A DNA stretch of 64,000 nt from Noviherbaspirillum malthae (GTDB taxonomy: Bacteria > Pseudomonadota > Gammaproteobacteria > Burkholderiales > Burkholderiaceae_D). Positions within the stretch are counted from its first letter, which is position 1. Each line of letters begins with the position of its first letter. Positions 51,486-61,006 of this stretch are shown here, piece after piece. Location of the stretch: the NCBI RefSeq assembly GCF_015352985.1, contig NZ_JACYXF010000017.1:1-64000 (forward strand), given 5' to 3'. Both the position numbers and the translations under genes were made by a program. The notes beneath the pieces were generated by a model. It was not told the origin of the DNA. It saw nothing but the letters and a program-made list of their open reading frames with translations, and made no database searches.

Positions 51486-51593
51486 CCTTGGCGCGCGACT
51501 TGTCCCCGTTGCTGGTAAAGCCTATTGAAACAAATGGCAGGGGCGCCAGACACCGGGCAAATGTAGGGCGCTTGCAACGCCTGGCACAAGCAC

Positions 51594-52784
51594 TCACATA
51601 AACCCGATCGACCTGCGGGGTGCTTCGCCAATTGCGATGTCCTCGGCTTGGACTACGGTACGCTGGGCGCACAGCGCGCGGCCAATCGCCTCCTTGACAA
51701 GCAATCGCATGCGTCGCGGCGACTCGGTGCTTAGTCGATTTAATGCACTTTCTGAAAACTGAATGTGCAGACGCTCGCCGAGTAAGTCGCGCTGCAATGC
51801 TGCAATCAGCGTTTGTGCGATCTGTACTGCCTGCTGTGGCGTAGGCAGTGGAACGTGGACGATTCTGAAACGGCTGAGAATCGGCTCGGAAAGCAAATGC
51901 ACGTTGTTCACAGCAGAGATATAGCAAACGTGACTTGCATTCAGACGCAATTGCGGGAAGCACAAATCGGTGAAACTTTGTGCTGTGTAAGGCTCGAGTA
52001 GGGTAATCAGCGGGCTGGTCGGGTTGTACCCATTGGACCCATTGTTCGCTTTATCAAGCTCGTCGATAAAGAGCAGGAAATTTCCGTGTTGACCGTTGAC
52101 GAGGTTCTGCATTACCAGACCAGGTTTAGCGTTGCTCCAATGTGCTTCCGAACCCGATAACCCGGATGCGCTTTGAGCGTCTTGCATACGGTGCACCGAC
52201 ATCGGTAATTGCAATGCCTGAGCAAGCCGTTCGACGAAGAGCGTCTTGCCTGCACCTGGTCGCGACACTAAGAGTAGCGGGTCGAACTGAACGATCCGGG
52301 TGTTCGCCGCCTGGATCATCAATGCGCTTCGCACGATATCAATGACTTCCTCAAAATTCGGCATTGTATAGGCCAGAGCGTCGAGATTACGCTCCCAGTC
52401 AGCGGGCAACGTGATGAGTTTTCGATCAGGTCCGGAAGTCCTTAACTGCACCAACAGACGGCGTGCGCGGTTTAATTCCTCTTCTTCCTTCATCGTCGCG
52501 CATGAGTTGCCCAGTGTTTGTAGATCTTCTTCACTATACAGTTTAAAAGAGGGCAGATTGTCATCACGATCGTACCCAGTCGGCACAACGGCATCGTCGA
52601 ATAACGGTGACGCCGTATCTACGTCTTCTGCGGTAGTACCATCGGTCGCGCTGTCTTCGATCTCGGTGTTTGATGTGCTTTCCTCGATTGTCTGAGGAGT
52701 AGGATCGAAGTCGAATGGCAGGTCGTCCTGATCATAAGAATTCAGGTGCAACTCCACTGGTTGGTGAGGCGGTGCTGCGTTCAT
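51594..52784 (-). CDS. Lon-like AAA+ ATPase without a protease domain, 396 aa
   Basis: An acidic disordered region of about 110 residues precedes one AAA+ module: Walker A VSRPGAGKTLFVE, Walker B NFLLFIDELDKAN, sensor 1 YISAVNN and arginine finger region SRFRIVHVPLPT. It resembles the ATPase of Lon, and there is no Ser-Lys protease domain after it. The start at 52784 has GGAG upstream. It stands alone between the PACE gene (convergent) and a hypothetical gene. Such proteins may remodel or unfold a partner that is not encoded next to them. Confidence 0.75.
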   Translation of the reverse strand: MNAAPPHQPVELHLNSYDQDDLPFDFDPTPQTIEESTSNTEIEDSATDGTTAEDVDTASPLFDDAVVPTGYDRDDNLPSFKLYSEEDLQTLGNSCATMKEEEELNRARRLLVQLRTSGPDRKLITLPADWERNLDALAYTMPNFEEVIDIVRSALMIQAANTRIVQFDPLLLVSRPGAGKTLFVERLAQALQLPMSVHRMQDAQSASGLSGSEAHWSNAKPGLVMQNLVNGQHGNFLLFIDELDKANNGSNGYNPTSPLITLLEPYTAQSFTDLCFPQLRLNASHVCYISAVNNVHLLSEPILSRFRIVHVPLPTPQQAVQIAQTLIAALQRDLLGERLHIQFSESALNRLSTESPRRMRLLVKEAIGRALCAQRTVVQAEDIAIGEAPRRSIGFM

Positions 52785-53032
52785 GCACAATCTCCAATAA
52801 GCCATAGGCGATACAGGGGGAATGGCCTGGCATGATTCGAGGCCGTTATGTGCGCTTCAGTTTATTCACCGACTTTAAAACGTCAAGGACAAATGGCATA
52901 CCCCAAGACCATTCCACCCTCGTCCCTTTCGATAGATGGAGACGACTTGCCGGTTCATGCACCTCGTCGCTTATCAAACGTCATGGGCACCGCTCCCTCT
53001 TTCTACCTTGTTGATCAAGCACGCAAGAAGGT

Positions 53033-53623
53033 ATGTCATCCACTAATGACATACCGACGGCATATCTGTACGGAACCGCCTCGAGACAAAACGCCAGCCA
53101 TCTCAATTGCGTCCCAATTTACTCGGATCGCGAGCTAACGGTTTCATCATGCGCTGTCCCGTGTGTTACGGTATATTGCAAGGGATGGCGGTATTGCTTT
53201 GATGCCGCGGAAGGCAGCACAGCAATATCGAACTCCACAGGTCATCGTGAACACCATTCCTCTTTTGAACCTTTCCATGCCAATCCCATGCAGACGCAAC
53301 TAGCGGGTTTTCTCACATTAGGTGGAGAGGAAGAGCGATCAAGTGCAATCCAACTTGCTGTTGGCAATTCGATCCGAAAGCGCAGGACAATCAAGCGTAA
53401 CGGCGCCAGGACATCGCCGGTATGGCAGCGAGGGTATCGCGGTCATACCTTATGGCGTGGATCCATATGTATCGGACGTATACGGGTCGTCAGAGAGTTG
53501 GGTAACACAGTCTATTGGTGTGAGGCCGGCTCGCTTCTACACAAAACGGTTTCGTTACGCGTTGCTAAAAGGTGGGTAGGCGAACAGGCTGAGCTGGCGA
53601 CCGTACAATTAAGCTTGCTTTGA
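53033..53623 (+). CDS. Hypothetical protein, 196 aa
   Basis: An open frame beginning MSSTNDIPTAYLYGTASRQN with AAGAAGG just before the ATG. It has cysteine-rich strands (CVPIYSDRELTVSSCAVPCV, then YCKGWRYCFDAAEG) and a basic middle (GNSIRKRRTIKRNGARTSP). No family recognised. A competing frame (53322-53579) overlaps it; this one is longer and has the better start. Confidence 0.4.
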   Translation: MSSTNDIPTAYLYGTASRQNASHLNCVPIYSDRELTVSSCAVPCVTVYCKGWRYCFDAAEGSTAISNSTGHREHHSSFEPFHANPMQTQLAGFLTLGGEEERSSAIQLAVGNSIRKRRTIKRNGARTSPVWQRGYRGHTLWRGSICIGRIRVVRELGNTVYWCEAGSLLHKTVSLRVAKRWVGEQAELATVQLSLL

Positions 53624-53837
53624 ATCGGCGACGCAGGTCACTGTGGACGCTTTAAGTCCTTGCTATGCACTGAAGACGTCCGCCAACGACAGGCAGCGTG
53701 CTTTCGGGGACGCGCGTACGATCAGGCACTATTGCCAGTTGCTAAAACTCACCCTACAATGACTTGTGCGCAGATACCGGATCGTAAAACGACCATTGTT
53801 TACGGTACCCATTTCAAAATTATGACTGGAGAATGAA

Positions 53838-54125
53838 GTGAACAAGGCTGAAATCATCGACAAAGTTGCAGGCGACCATGAGCTGACCAAGGTGAAAGCG
53901 AAAGAAATCGTGGAACAACTTTTTGGCTTTGTCGGCACCAACCTGAAGAAGGAAGGACGCTTTTCCTTTCCAGATCTGGGGACTTTTACAGTGTCGCAGC
54001 GTGCAGCCCGTACAGGCCGCAACCCGGCGACCGGAGAGTCCATCAAAATTAAAGCGTCGAAGAACGTGCGTTTCAAGGCTGCCCCAGCCCTTAAAGAACT
54101 CGTTGCCAAGGTCAAAGTGAAATAA
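53838..54125 (+). CDS. hup: HU-type histone-like DNA-binding protein
   Basis: A 95-aa HU/IHF family protein: MNKAEIIDKVAGDHELTKVK, then the dimer core FVGTNLKKEGRFSFPDLGTF and the DNA-binding arm AARTGRNPATGESIKIKASK with its tip proline. HU bends and compacts DNA. The start is GTG with GGAG upstream. A hairpin terminator follows the stop. Extra HU copies are common on plasmids and genomic islands. Confidence 0.92.
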   Translation: MNKAEIIDKVAGDHELTKVKAKEIVEQLFGFVGTNLKKEGRFSFPDLGTFTVSQRAARTGRNPATGESIKIKASKNVRFKAAPALKELVAKVKVK

Positions 54126-54137
54126 AGCAGCTAGCCG

Positions 54138-54160
54138 ACGGGCGGCGCCCGTTGTCCTTT
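54138..54160 (+). terminator. Terminator after the HU gene
   Basis: ACGGGC-GGC-GCCCGT forms a six-pair GC-rich stem with a three-base loop, 13 bases after the HU stop, followed by a weak T-rich tail. Confidence 0.55.
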
Positions 54161-54370
54161 ATCTCGTTTCATGACAATGCATCCTCGCTCTTGCTGGACG
54201 CGCCCCGTCCCTGGCGGGAGCCATCTCCACGGTCCGCAGCAGTTACGGCAGACCACCATGTCCGCTTGTGCTCGCATCGGGGGCGGGGTCTGCGTGTAGC
54301 GTTAAGCGTGGGACTGACTGAGTGCACGGAGCCGGCATAGAGCACTGTGTTGAGGGGCTGTACTACGCCG

Positions 54371-55009
54371 TTATCCTTGTCTGCTTTGCCATATAACCTG
54401 GCAGGCAGCGTTGGCTCGCTTCGCTTCATAACGGACCTGGGCGCGCCGATCCGGGCTTAAGGTGGCAAGATTATCGGGATGCGAGTGTTGTACTAATTGC
54501 CGCCGCGCCTTTTCTATCAATTCCCAATTCGCGCTTGGAGCGACCTTCAATATCTTGTAGGCCTCCTCTGGTAGCGGCCAAGGTACCTGTTCGACATCAT
54601 CGTCCTCGACTGTGGTGACGGGCGTCGCCGGTTTTGCAGGATGAAGCGCTGCTGCAGGCGGCAGGCTGGTTGAAGGTTTCGCAACAGCGTGAGCGGGCGC
54701 TGACGATACCGGAGCGGCAACGGGCAGGGGAGACTTGGGCTCATCCCATAATTGAGGCTGTCGCCCTGGAGGTGGCGTTAACGGCTGCTCCAAGTCGGGC
54801 GCCGCTTTGCATGGGGCCGGCGATGCCAGGGAAGCAGTCTTGGCGAGCTTGATCGCCTTCTGTACCTTGTCAAGTAAAGCAATAGCCCGCGGAACATTGC
54901 GGTACTGGAGCTCGGCCTCCAACTTTTTTAACTGTTTCGTATCGGTACCCGCTTCGGCGAACATCGCTTCGAGGTCCGTTATTTTGAGTTGCATCAGCGG
55001 ACGCGGCAT
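54371..55009 (-). CDS. J-domain protein, third gene of the helicase-nuclease operon
   Basis: The last 60 residues (AYKILKVAPSANWELIEKAR, then LVQHSHPDNLATLSPDRRAQ) are a J domain with the HPD tripeptide at 177-179, so it can stimulate an Hsp70. The N-terminal 50 residues are a coiled or helical segment (LKKLEAELQYRNVPRAIALL), joined by a long proline/alanine-rich linker. The ATG overlaps the helicase stop as TAATG, showing translational coupling. J domains are uncommon partners for helicase-nucleases; the protein may bring DnaK to assemble, disassemble or activate that enzyme. Confidence 0.75.
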   Translation of the reverse strand: MPRPLMQLKITDLEAMFAEAGTDTKQLKKLEAELQYRNVPRAIALLDKVQKAIKLAKTASLASPAPCKAAPDLEQPLTPPPGRQPQLWDEPKSPLPVAAPVSSAPAHAVAKPSTSLPPAAALHPAKPATPVTTVEDDDVEQVPWPLPEEAYKILKVAPSANWELIEKARRQLVQHSHPDNLATLSPDRRAQVRYEAKRANAACQVIWQSRQG

Positions 55010-58000
55010 TATTCGGCGACCTCCGACTCTTCGTTGGGCTCATCGATCCCCGTTATCTGCTCGTTATCTTGGCCTTCGTCGACGCCGAACGGATCTACTT
55101 CCTTGTAGTGGACCCAGATCGTGTTGTCGACCGACTCTGCGCCAAGTGGCTCAATGCCGAGTCGCTCCAGAGTTTGTTCGAGGTCCTCAAGCACTTCGTT
55201 TCGGCGACGCACGAAGCTTGAGGCGAAACACCGCCAGAAAGTCCAGCCGGCACGCTCTAAGACGCGCTGGCGCAACATGTCGTCAGACCATTTCCCGGGT
55301 CCATGGAATCGGTCTCCGTCGCACTCGATGGCAAGGCGTCTTCCCTCGTTACCCTCCACGACAAAATCGATGTGGTATCCCCCGCACGGTACCTGCGGCT
55401 GCACACGGTATCCTCGTTTGACTAGTTCATCGAACATTTCAAGTTCAAAACCGGATTGGCATTTTTCGCGCAGTACCTGTACCTTGACGCTGTCCTGATG
55501 GAAGGGTTGACGGAAATGCCGGATGAGTCGCGAGTTCAATGTGTCGTCGTTGAAGCTACTTTCCGGTACCGACCTGAATAAGTACATCCGGTCACGGGCA
55601 CGTGACAACGCTACGTTAAATCGTTGATTCATGTCTGGCCTGTTTGGTGCGGCACGGTCCCCAGGCGCGAGCACCATGGAAATCATCATGATGTCTCGCT
55701 CGCGCCCTTGGAAGACGGGTGGAGGCCCGACGGCAATCTTACGCTCCAGTACATCGGCTGGAGCGATCCGCCTGCTGACTAGCTCCTGAATATGGGCTGC
55801 CTGTGCAGTGCCTAGCAGAGTGACCACACCGAGGCTGCGGCCGGCAAGCTGCTTATCTGCGAGGATCGCCTCGATTTCAGCCAAAATCGCCTCAGCCTCG
55901 GCAGGGTTGACATCGCCTTTCCTGTATCCGCCTTTGACGAAAACGTCGATCAGAGGCGGATCAAGCCGCTCGTTTGCTTTTGGTAAGCGCAATGGCTTGA
56001 TGTCACCCTTATAGAATTCACGGTTTGAGAATTCAATGATGGCTGGCACACAACGAAAATGCTCTTTCAGCATCACTGAATTACCAGCAAACACTACCTT
56101 GGCCAAGTCATAGATCGACTTGTCCGGGGTCATTTGGGCGCCGTGTGGCTGGTGGCGCAAGAAGCGACTGATGAGCGTCATGATATGCGCGTTCGCAACA
56201 CCTACGGCGGAAGGTGAAACCTGTTTATCATCGCCAACGACCAGCAGCTTTTTGCCACGCAACAGCGAAGGCAACGCCCAGATGTCGGACTGCGACGCCT
56301 CATCGACCACCACCAGATCAAACAGACCTACGATAGGTGGAATGGTCTCGGAAACGCGCCATTGTGGAAGCACCCAGCAGGGAACGGCTTGATATGCGCG
56401 CTGCATCGCTTCACGTGCATCCTTTCGGAATCGGACCGCCTTGACACCCGTGCCAGCGCCGATTGCCTGGACGGCGTTGAGATAGGCCTGCAGCGCCTGG
56501 CGCACACTGACGGGCGAGTTGTTATGGACACCCAGCCAAGTTTTTTCGGCGATGAGGTCTTGGTAAGTCCGCGCCAGGGCAGCAGTAAGTTTTCGTCGCT
56601 CTTCGAATAGCGTCCGCAGCTTCTTGTGCTCGTCGATTTGCTCGAGAAACATGACGGCTTGCCGCCATTGCCATGCTTCCATCCATCGCACTGGCGTCAC
56701 CGGGTCACTGTCGCACCCGGCGGGCTGTGTGCGCAGACGATTGGCCCAGTTAGTCGCACCAGCAGCGTCGATGACCGCCGTGACACGCTTGATGTCGCCC
56801 AGTGCCGGTTGCAGCTTGAACACGCGGGCAAGATCTTCATACATTGCAGCCCACGTCACTTCCAGTGCTGCCTCATCAGTGGAGGCCTGCCCGATGGTCT
56901 TTGACAAGAAAATACGCAGGTTGGTCACAATGTCTGCACTGTGGCTTTCCAGCTTTTGCAATAACTCCCGATGGCGTTTCATGGCATAGGCCAGACGCTC
57001 CTTGTCGGCATGGGCATGCAGGCTTTCGAGGACAATGCACAGAGTTGCCTCTCCGCCGTTGTTCATGCGGTCCGCCGTCTGTTTTCCAAAAACTTCGGTC
57101 AGGCGCCCGTGCAGTTTCCCGTTGAACTCGAACACGAGCCGGTGTGCGGTCTCGATATGTTCCTGTGTTGCCACGATGATCTTGAATGTCCCGTCGGTCG
57201 TGTCAGCTGCAGGCTCCAGCCCGAACTCACCTGCCAGTGCGTTCCACCGCGCGATGGCCTTGCGCGCGTCAATGCGCCATGCACAGAGCCGGCGGACACA
57301 TTCCCAGTCTTCCTTGGCCGCCGGCGGCACTCCAAGGGTCGTCACTGCAGCCACAAGCTTTCGTGCGTCACCTTTTCCGAACGGAAGAGAGAATGCGCTT
57401 TTTCCTGCTACCAGACGCGTAAGGGCGTCATTGAAGTCCTCGTGCGATTCTGCTCCCGCAGGCACTTCCACGGCTCTGGCGAGCAGTTCCTTTCTGGTAC
57501 TGTCGAGCACGCGCACGTCCGCCATCAACTGCTGTAGCGCCGTTAGGAGCGGGTCGTCCGGAAGCATTTGGGAAAGGCGCCTCGTGAAAGCCGAAATCCA
57601 GCGCTGGTTCGTGCTTGCAAGCGCTTGCTTGAGTTCGGCCCGGTCCTCCAGGAACGTGACGAGCGCTCGGGCTTTTTCCAGAGTTTCGATACGCGTATCA
57701 ACTAGCGCGAGGATATTGCCTTGTGAAACCTTTTCATCAATCGCCCGCGCCCTGACCAAGTCACGATGAACATTCAGAAGCTCGGTCCATGCTGGAAGGC
57801 TGGCCGGGGAGGGCAGGCTCATACCGAGGTAGGTCAAGTTCTCTCCGACGGCAATTCTCGCCTGACGCAGGGTGTGTATGTCCGCATCGTCAAGAGGTAG
57901 CTTCTGGTCTTTTGCCGGCGACGGTTCATCATCGAACCAGTCATGTTCTTCCTGCTGTGCCAAGATTAGTTTCGCCAGTTCCTCCGGCATGACATCTCGA

Positions 58001-59529
58001 CCCTGGAAGGAATAATTGCGCATGTGTTTGCCGGCAACTGCGCTGATCGTCTGATCGACATGGGAAATCTTCGCATGCAACTGGTTGAGCTCTGTCTCCA
58101 GGCTAGCAATCGTACTTTGTGCCCGGATCGGGTTCAGTGAAGATACGCGCGAGGCAATGGTCTGAATCGAATGCTCAAACTGTTTCATGCCGTCCCGCTC
58201 GTCGGACAGCAGAGAGACGCTTAGCGGACGAATCCTCTCCGGCAGCTTTTCCTGCAGAACCGCCAACGCAGATTCGCCTTTGGCTGTGACCAGTACGCGC
58301 TTGCCGTTTGCCAGATAATGCGAGATGACGTTGGCAATCGTGTGTGTCTTGCCTGTACCTGGAGGCCCTTGTACGACCACGCCGTCATTGCTCTCCAGTT
58401 TCTGGATGATGGAAACCTGCTCATCGTTGTAAGGCAAAGGAAAGAAAAGCTCAAAAGCCCCTGCAGGACTATCGCTGGAGGACAGGCCCCTGAATGGCTG
58501 TTCGGGACGCACCCGGACCTCGGAATCGCCGACCTCGACAAAACCGCGTATAACACCAGGCAGCGAATCGATGGTCTTGAGGTTTTCCTGCAGCCGGCGC
58601 ACGTCTTCCAGGAAAATGTCGGCGGACCGTTTTCTTCCGAAAATGACCCAGGTGTTAGTCACCTTGAGCTGCTCTTCAGGTGAGGGCGGTGTGACGTCTT
58701 GCGTACGTTCTTCATAGGCGCCGGACGGGTCCAGGTGTCCAACTGCCGCTTTCAGAACCCCCTCGAAGGTAGATGTTTCAAAAGGGTTCACACGGTACGC
58801 GCCGGTGGCCAGCGAGCTTCTCCAGAACGCCTCGAGCTGACGAATGCCGGCCACATCCATTTCGGCATAGCAGTCTGCCTCAAGGCGCGGCTCAACGTCA
58901 CGCGGACGAATTTCCAGATCGAAGTTTTGTTCGTTGAGCCTAATTTCGCAGGGCTGTACAAGCAGCGGATGCTTCAGTGCGGTAGCAAACCCGGGCTTCT
59001 TCCAGGCCGCATAGCCGATCCCCCAGACCAGCTCAATCGGTGTCTCCGCTCCCTCAGATTGTATGGTCTGTTGGAGCGAGAAAAGATGATTATAGTAGGC
59101 GATCGTCTTCCGCCTTGGCTGCTCGGACATCGCCCAAGGTTCCCACTGATTCGCCACATACCAGTCGAAAATGACTTTGATGTCCGGGTGATCAGCAAGA
59201 CGAAGACGTAATACTTCCCGCTTTCCATGCAGTGTAACGACCTCTGATTTCAGCTCAGGCTGCTTATCAGGACTCTTCGGCAGGTTCACCCACGGGCGAA
59301 GCTTGTCGCCCGGGTCCGGTGCTGCGATTTCCAACAGCCTCGGCACGCGCAGCCAAACGTCGTCCCCGTCTGTCTGTAGATGGAACTGGACCTCCGGCAG
59401 TCCTTTGAGCTCATGCTGATGCGCGACAAAATAGTCGGTCGGGACAGAAAAGGCAGGCTTGATTTTTAGCCGTTCCGCTTTTTCGATGTACGTCAGCAGC
59501 TCCAGCACGCGGGAAATTGCCTCGTTCAT
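55009..59529 (-). CDS. SF1 helicase fused to a Vsr/MTES_1575-like nuclease, 1506 aa
   Basis: The first 360 residues form an unrecognised N-terminal region. The SF1 helicase core begins with motif I VVVQGPPGTGKTHTIANVIS (GKT about 393-395), motif II VVVDEASQSDIW (near 1075), motif III LLVVGDDKQVSPSAVG and motif VI MNQRFNVALSRARDRMYLF, interrupted by a long helical insertion between I and II. The C-terminal 150 residues are a PD-(D/E)xK nuclease: FELEMFDELVKRGYRVQPQV, then HIDFVVEG and LAIECDGDRFHG, followed by LERAGWTFWRCFASSF. Helicase plus Vsr-type nuclease fusions are known among anti-phage proteins. The start overlaps the RHH gene as ATGA. Confidence 0.85.
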   Translation of the reverse strand: MNEAISRVLELLTYIEKAERLKIKPAFSVPTDYFVAHQHELKGLPEVQFHLQTDGDDVWLRVPRLLEIAAPDPGDKLRPWVNLPKSPDKQPELKSEVVTLHGKREVLRLRLADHPDIKVIFDWYVANQWEPWAMSEQPRRKTIAYYNHLFSLQQTIQSEGAETPIELVWGIGYAAWKKPGFATALKHPLLVQPCEIRLNEQNFDLEIRPRDVEPRLEADCYAEMDVAGIRQLEAFWRSSLATGAYRVNPFETSTFEGVLKAAVGHLDPSGAYEERTQDVTPPSPEEQLKVTNTWVIFGRKRSADIFLEDVRRLQENLKTIDSLPGVIRGFVEVGDSEVRVRPEQPFRGLSSSDSPAGAFELFFPLPYNDEQVSIIQKLESNDGVVVQGPPGTGKTHTIANVISHYLANGKRVLVTAKGESALAVLQEKLPERIRPLSVSLLSDERDGMKQFEHSIQTIASRVSSLNPIRAQSTIASLETELNQLHAKISHVDQTISAVAGKHMRNYSFQGRDVMPEELAKLILAQQEEHDWFDDEPSPAKDQKLPLDDADIHTLRQARIAVGENLTYLGMSLPSPASLPAWTELLNVHRDLVRARAIDEKVSQGNILALVDTRIETLEKARALVTFLEDRAELKQALASTNQRWISAFTRRLSQMLPDDPLLTALQQLMADVRVLDSTRKELLARAVEVPAGAESHEDFNDALTRLVAGKSAFSLPFGKGDARKLVAAVTTLGVPPAAKEDWECVRRLCAWRIDARKAIARWNALAGEFGLEPAADTTDGTFKIIVATQEHIETAHRLVFEFNGKLHGRLTEVFGKQTADRMNNGGEATLCIVLESLHAHADKERLAYAMKRHRELLQKLESHSADIVTNLRIFLSKTIGQASTDEAALEVTWAAMYEDLARVFKLQPALGDIKRVTAVIDAAGATNWANRLRTQPAGCDSDPVTPVRWMEAWQWRQAVMFLEQIDEHKKLRTLFEERRKLTAALARTYQDLIAEKTWLGVHNNSPVSVRQALQAYLNAVQAIGAGTGVKAVRFRKDAREAMQRAYQAVPCWVLPQWRVSETIPPIVGLFDLVVVDEASQSDIWALPSLLRGKKLLVVGDDKQVSPSAVGVANAHIMTLISRFLRHQPHGAQMTPDKSIYDLAKVVFAGNSVMLKEHFRCVPAIIEFSNREFYKGDIKPLRLPKANERLDPPLIDVFVKGGYRKGDVNPAEAEAILAEIEAILADKQLAGRSLGVVTLLGTAQAAHIQELVSRRIAPADVLERKIAVGPPPVFQGRERDIMMISMVLAPGDRAAPNRPDMNQRFNVALSRARDRMYLFRSVPESSFNDDTLNSRLIRHFRQPFHQDSVKVQVLREKCQSGFELEMFDELVKRGYRVQPQVPCGGYHIDFVVEGNEGRRLAIECDGDRFHGPGKWSDDMLRQRVLERAGWTFWRCFASSFVRRRNEVLEDLEQTLERLGIEPLGAESVDNTIWVHYKEVDPFGVDEGQDNEQITGIDEPNEESEVAE

Positions 59530-59732
59530 TCCTCGGCTCCCATGTGATTGATTTCGGAGCCTTCCGGTGATTGTTGAACTTCGCGAACCCCATGTCGTTC
59601 ACAGTAGGCGAATAGCAGGGTTTCCATCATGTTGGTCAAGCTGCGGTTTTCCCGCGCAGCGGCGGCCTCCAACAGCATTTTGAAGCGGGGAGAAACGCGA
59701 AAGCTTATCGAAACGTTCTTTTCGGAGGGCAT
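59526..59732 (-). CDS. Ribbon-helix-helix protein, first gene of the helicase-nuclease operon
   Basis: A 68-aa protein with VSISFRVSPRFKMLLEAAAA, then RENRSLTNMMETLLFAYCER: a strand and two helices in Arc/CopG order. It likely represses its own operon. Its stop overlaps the helicase start by 4 bases. An imperfect inverted repeat at 59757-59792 in the promoter is a reasonable operator. Confidence 0.75.
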   Translation of the reverse strand: MPSEKNVSISFRVSPRFKMLLEAAAARENRSLTNMMETLLFAYCERHGVREVQQSPEGSEINHMGAEE

Positions 59733-59756
59733 CAGGTTGAATGGATTGCAGAATTT

Positions 59757-59792
59757 TTGTATAGAGAAATACGATACAAGATATCTCTACAA
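59757..59792. promoter_or_regulatory. Imperfect inverted repeat upstream of the RHH gene
   Basis: TTGTATAGAGAAAT at the left pairs with ATATCTCTACAA at the right (reverse complement TTGTAGAGATAT). It lies 25-60 bases upstream of the RHH start, where autoregulators of that family bind. Confidence 0.35.
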
Positions 59793-59978
59793 TTTGGAAT
59801 ATCGATCAACAGGTCAAGCCGTGGAAAATTGGTCGATGTAAGACAGACCGTCAAAGAATGGTTGAAGGTCCTGCAGCCTTCGCGGGCACGAGACGATTTG
59901 CAACCGCTATACTGAAACGATTGCGACAGCCGGTTTGTGGTGGCAAGTTGGCCGTATCTCGACTTGGAATGGAAAGAA

Positions 59979-60563
59979 ATGAACAAGAGCGCTGTCACCC
60001 GCGAGCTGATCCAGGATGTCATGAACAATTTTTCGCTACCGCACACGAGTGCTCATGGTCCGGCGCATTGGGCGCGTGTGCGCTATAACGGGTTGCTCTT
60101 GTCTCAGTACAGCGGTGCGGATCCAGTGGTCGTGGAGCTATTCGCGTTCATTCACGACAGCCAGCGTCATAACGACGGTCACGATCCTCAGCATGGGCCG
60201 CGCGCTGCGGAGTACGCACTGCGAAAGAATGGCGTGCTATTTAACCTGAGCGCGGAGCAGCTCGACGCGCTGGTGGAAGCCTGTCGCGGGCATACCAACG
60301 AGCGACTGAATGACTGCAGCACCGTACAAACCTGTTGGGATAGCGATCGATTGGACTTGGGACGTGTGGGGATCATGCCGGATCCATATTATCTCGGCAC
60401 GGCCGCAGCCAAGCGCCATGAAATACTGGAGCTGGCCTACGCACGCAGTATCGGCAAGCGATCGCGCGTATTACGGGAAACCGTATCCCGTGAAATGGTA
60501 GACCTGCTACGATATCTTCCTGACAATGACGATAACTTCCAACGTGACCGTTTAAGCGATTGA
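59979..60563 (+). CDS. HD-domain-like protein, 194 aa
   Basis: The start MNKSAVTRELIQDVMNNFSL has GGAAAG upstream. The segment SAHGPAHWARV, then VVELFAFIHDSQRHNDGHDP and QHGPRAAEYAL, supplies the H...HD...D metal-ligand pattern of HD phosphohydrolases, with a later D-x-DRLDLGRVG helix. Substrate unknown; nucleotides or cyclic nucleotides are typical of the fold. It diverges from the RHH-helicase operon across 246 bases and may or may not belong with it. Confidence 0.7.
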   Translation: MNKSAVTRELIQDVMNNFSLPHTSAHGPAHWARVRYNGLLLSQYSGADPVVVELFAFIHDSQRHNDGHDPQHGPRAAEYALRKNGVLFNLSAEQLDALVEACRGHTNERLNDCSTVQTCWDSDRLDLGRVGIMPDPYYLGTAAAKRHEILELAYARSIGKRSRVLRETVSREMVDLLRYLPDNDDNFQRDRLSD

Positions 60564-61006
60564 CTCGGGACGGAAGGTATCCGAGGCAAGGGTAGCATCG
60601 CAATCGTAGGCGGGCTTTTTGAAGACAGGCATGGGCAAATACGGAGGCGGGATAGACCTGGTGACGCCATCCGTTTTTAGCCGCGGCTTGCAGAAGACTG
60701 CCAGTGCCCCAGGGACGGAGCGGCACACTTGGGCCTGACTTTTCCCGATTTCCTACACGCCAACCGCACATCAGCGCAGGGTACTGCCATCCTCACGCCT
60801 GGATCCACAGTCTAGGAACTTGAACATTTCCGAAATAATCCCGGATTCTGCGTCCCAAAACGTGCATCAGATCACCGGAGATTGAGTACGCTGTAATCAA
60901 GAGACGTCAGTAGCGGGCCGATACAGCCAACCGTCTCTTGAGACGGCAAAGGTCTTCTTTGTAGCGTACGCACTTCTAGTGCGCATCGATTGGGAGAGAA
61001 ATTCGC
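60564..61006. other. Intergenic stretch, about 440 bp
   Basis: No supported gene. Arginine-rich short frames on the reverse strand look non-coding. It should hold the promoter of the 61007 gene. Confidence 0.45.
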
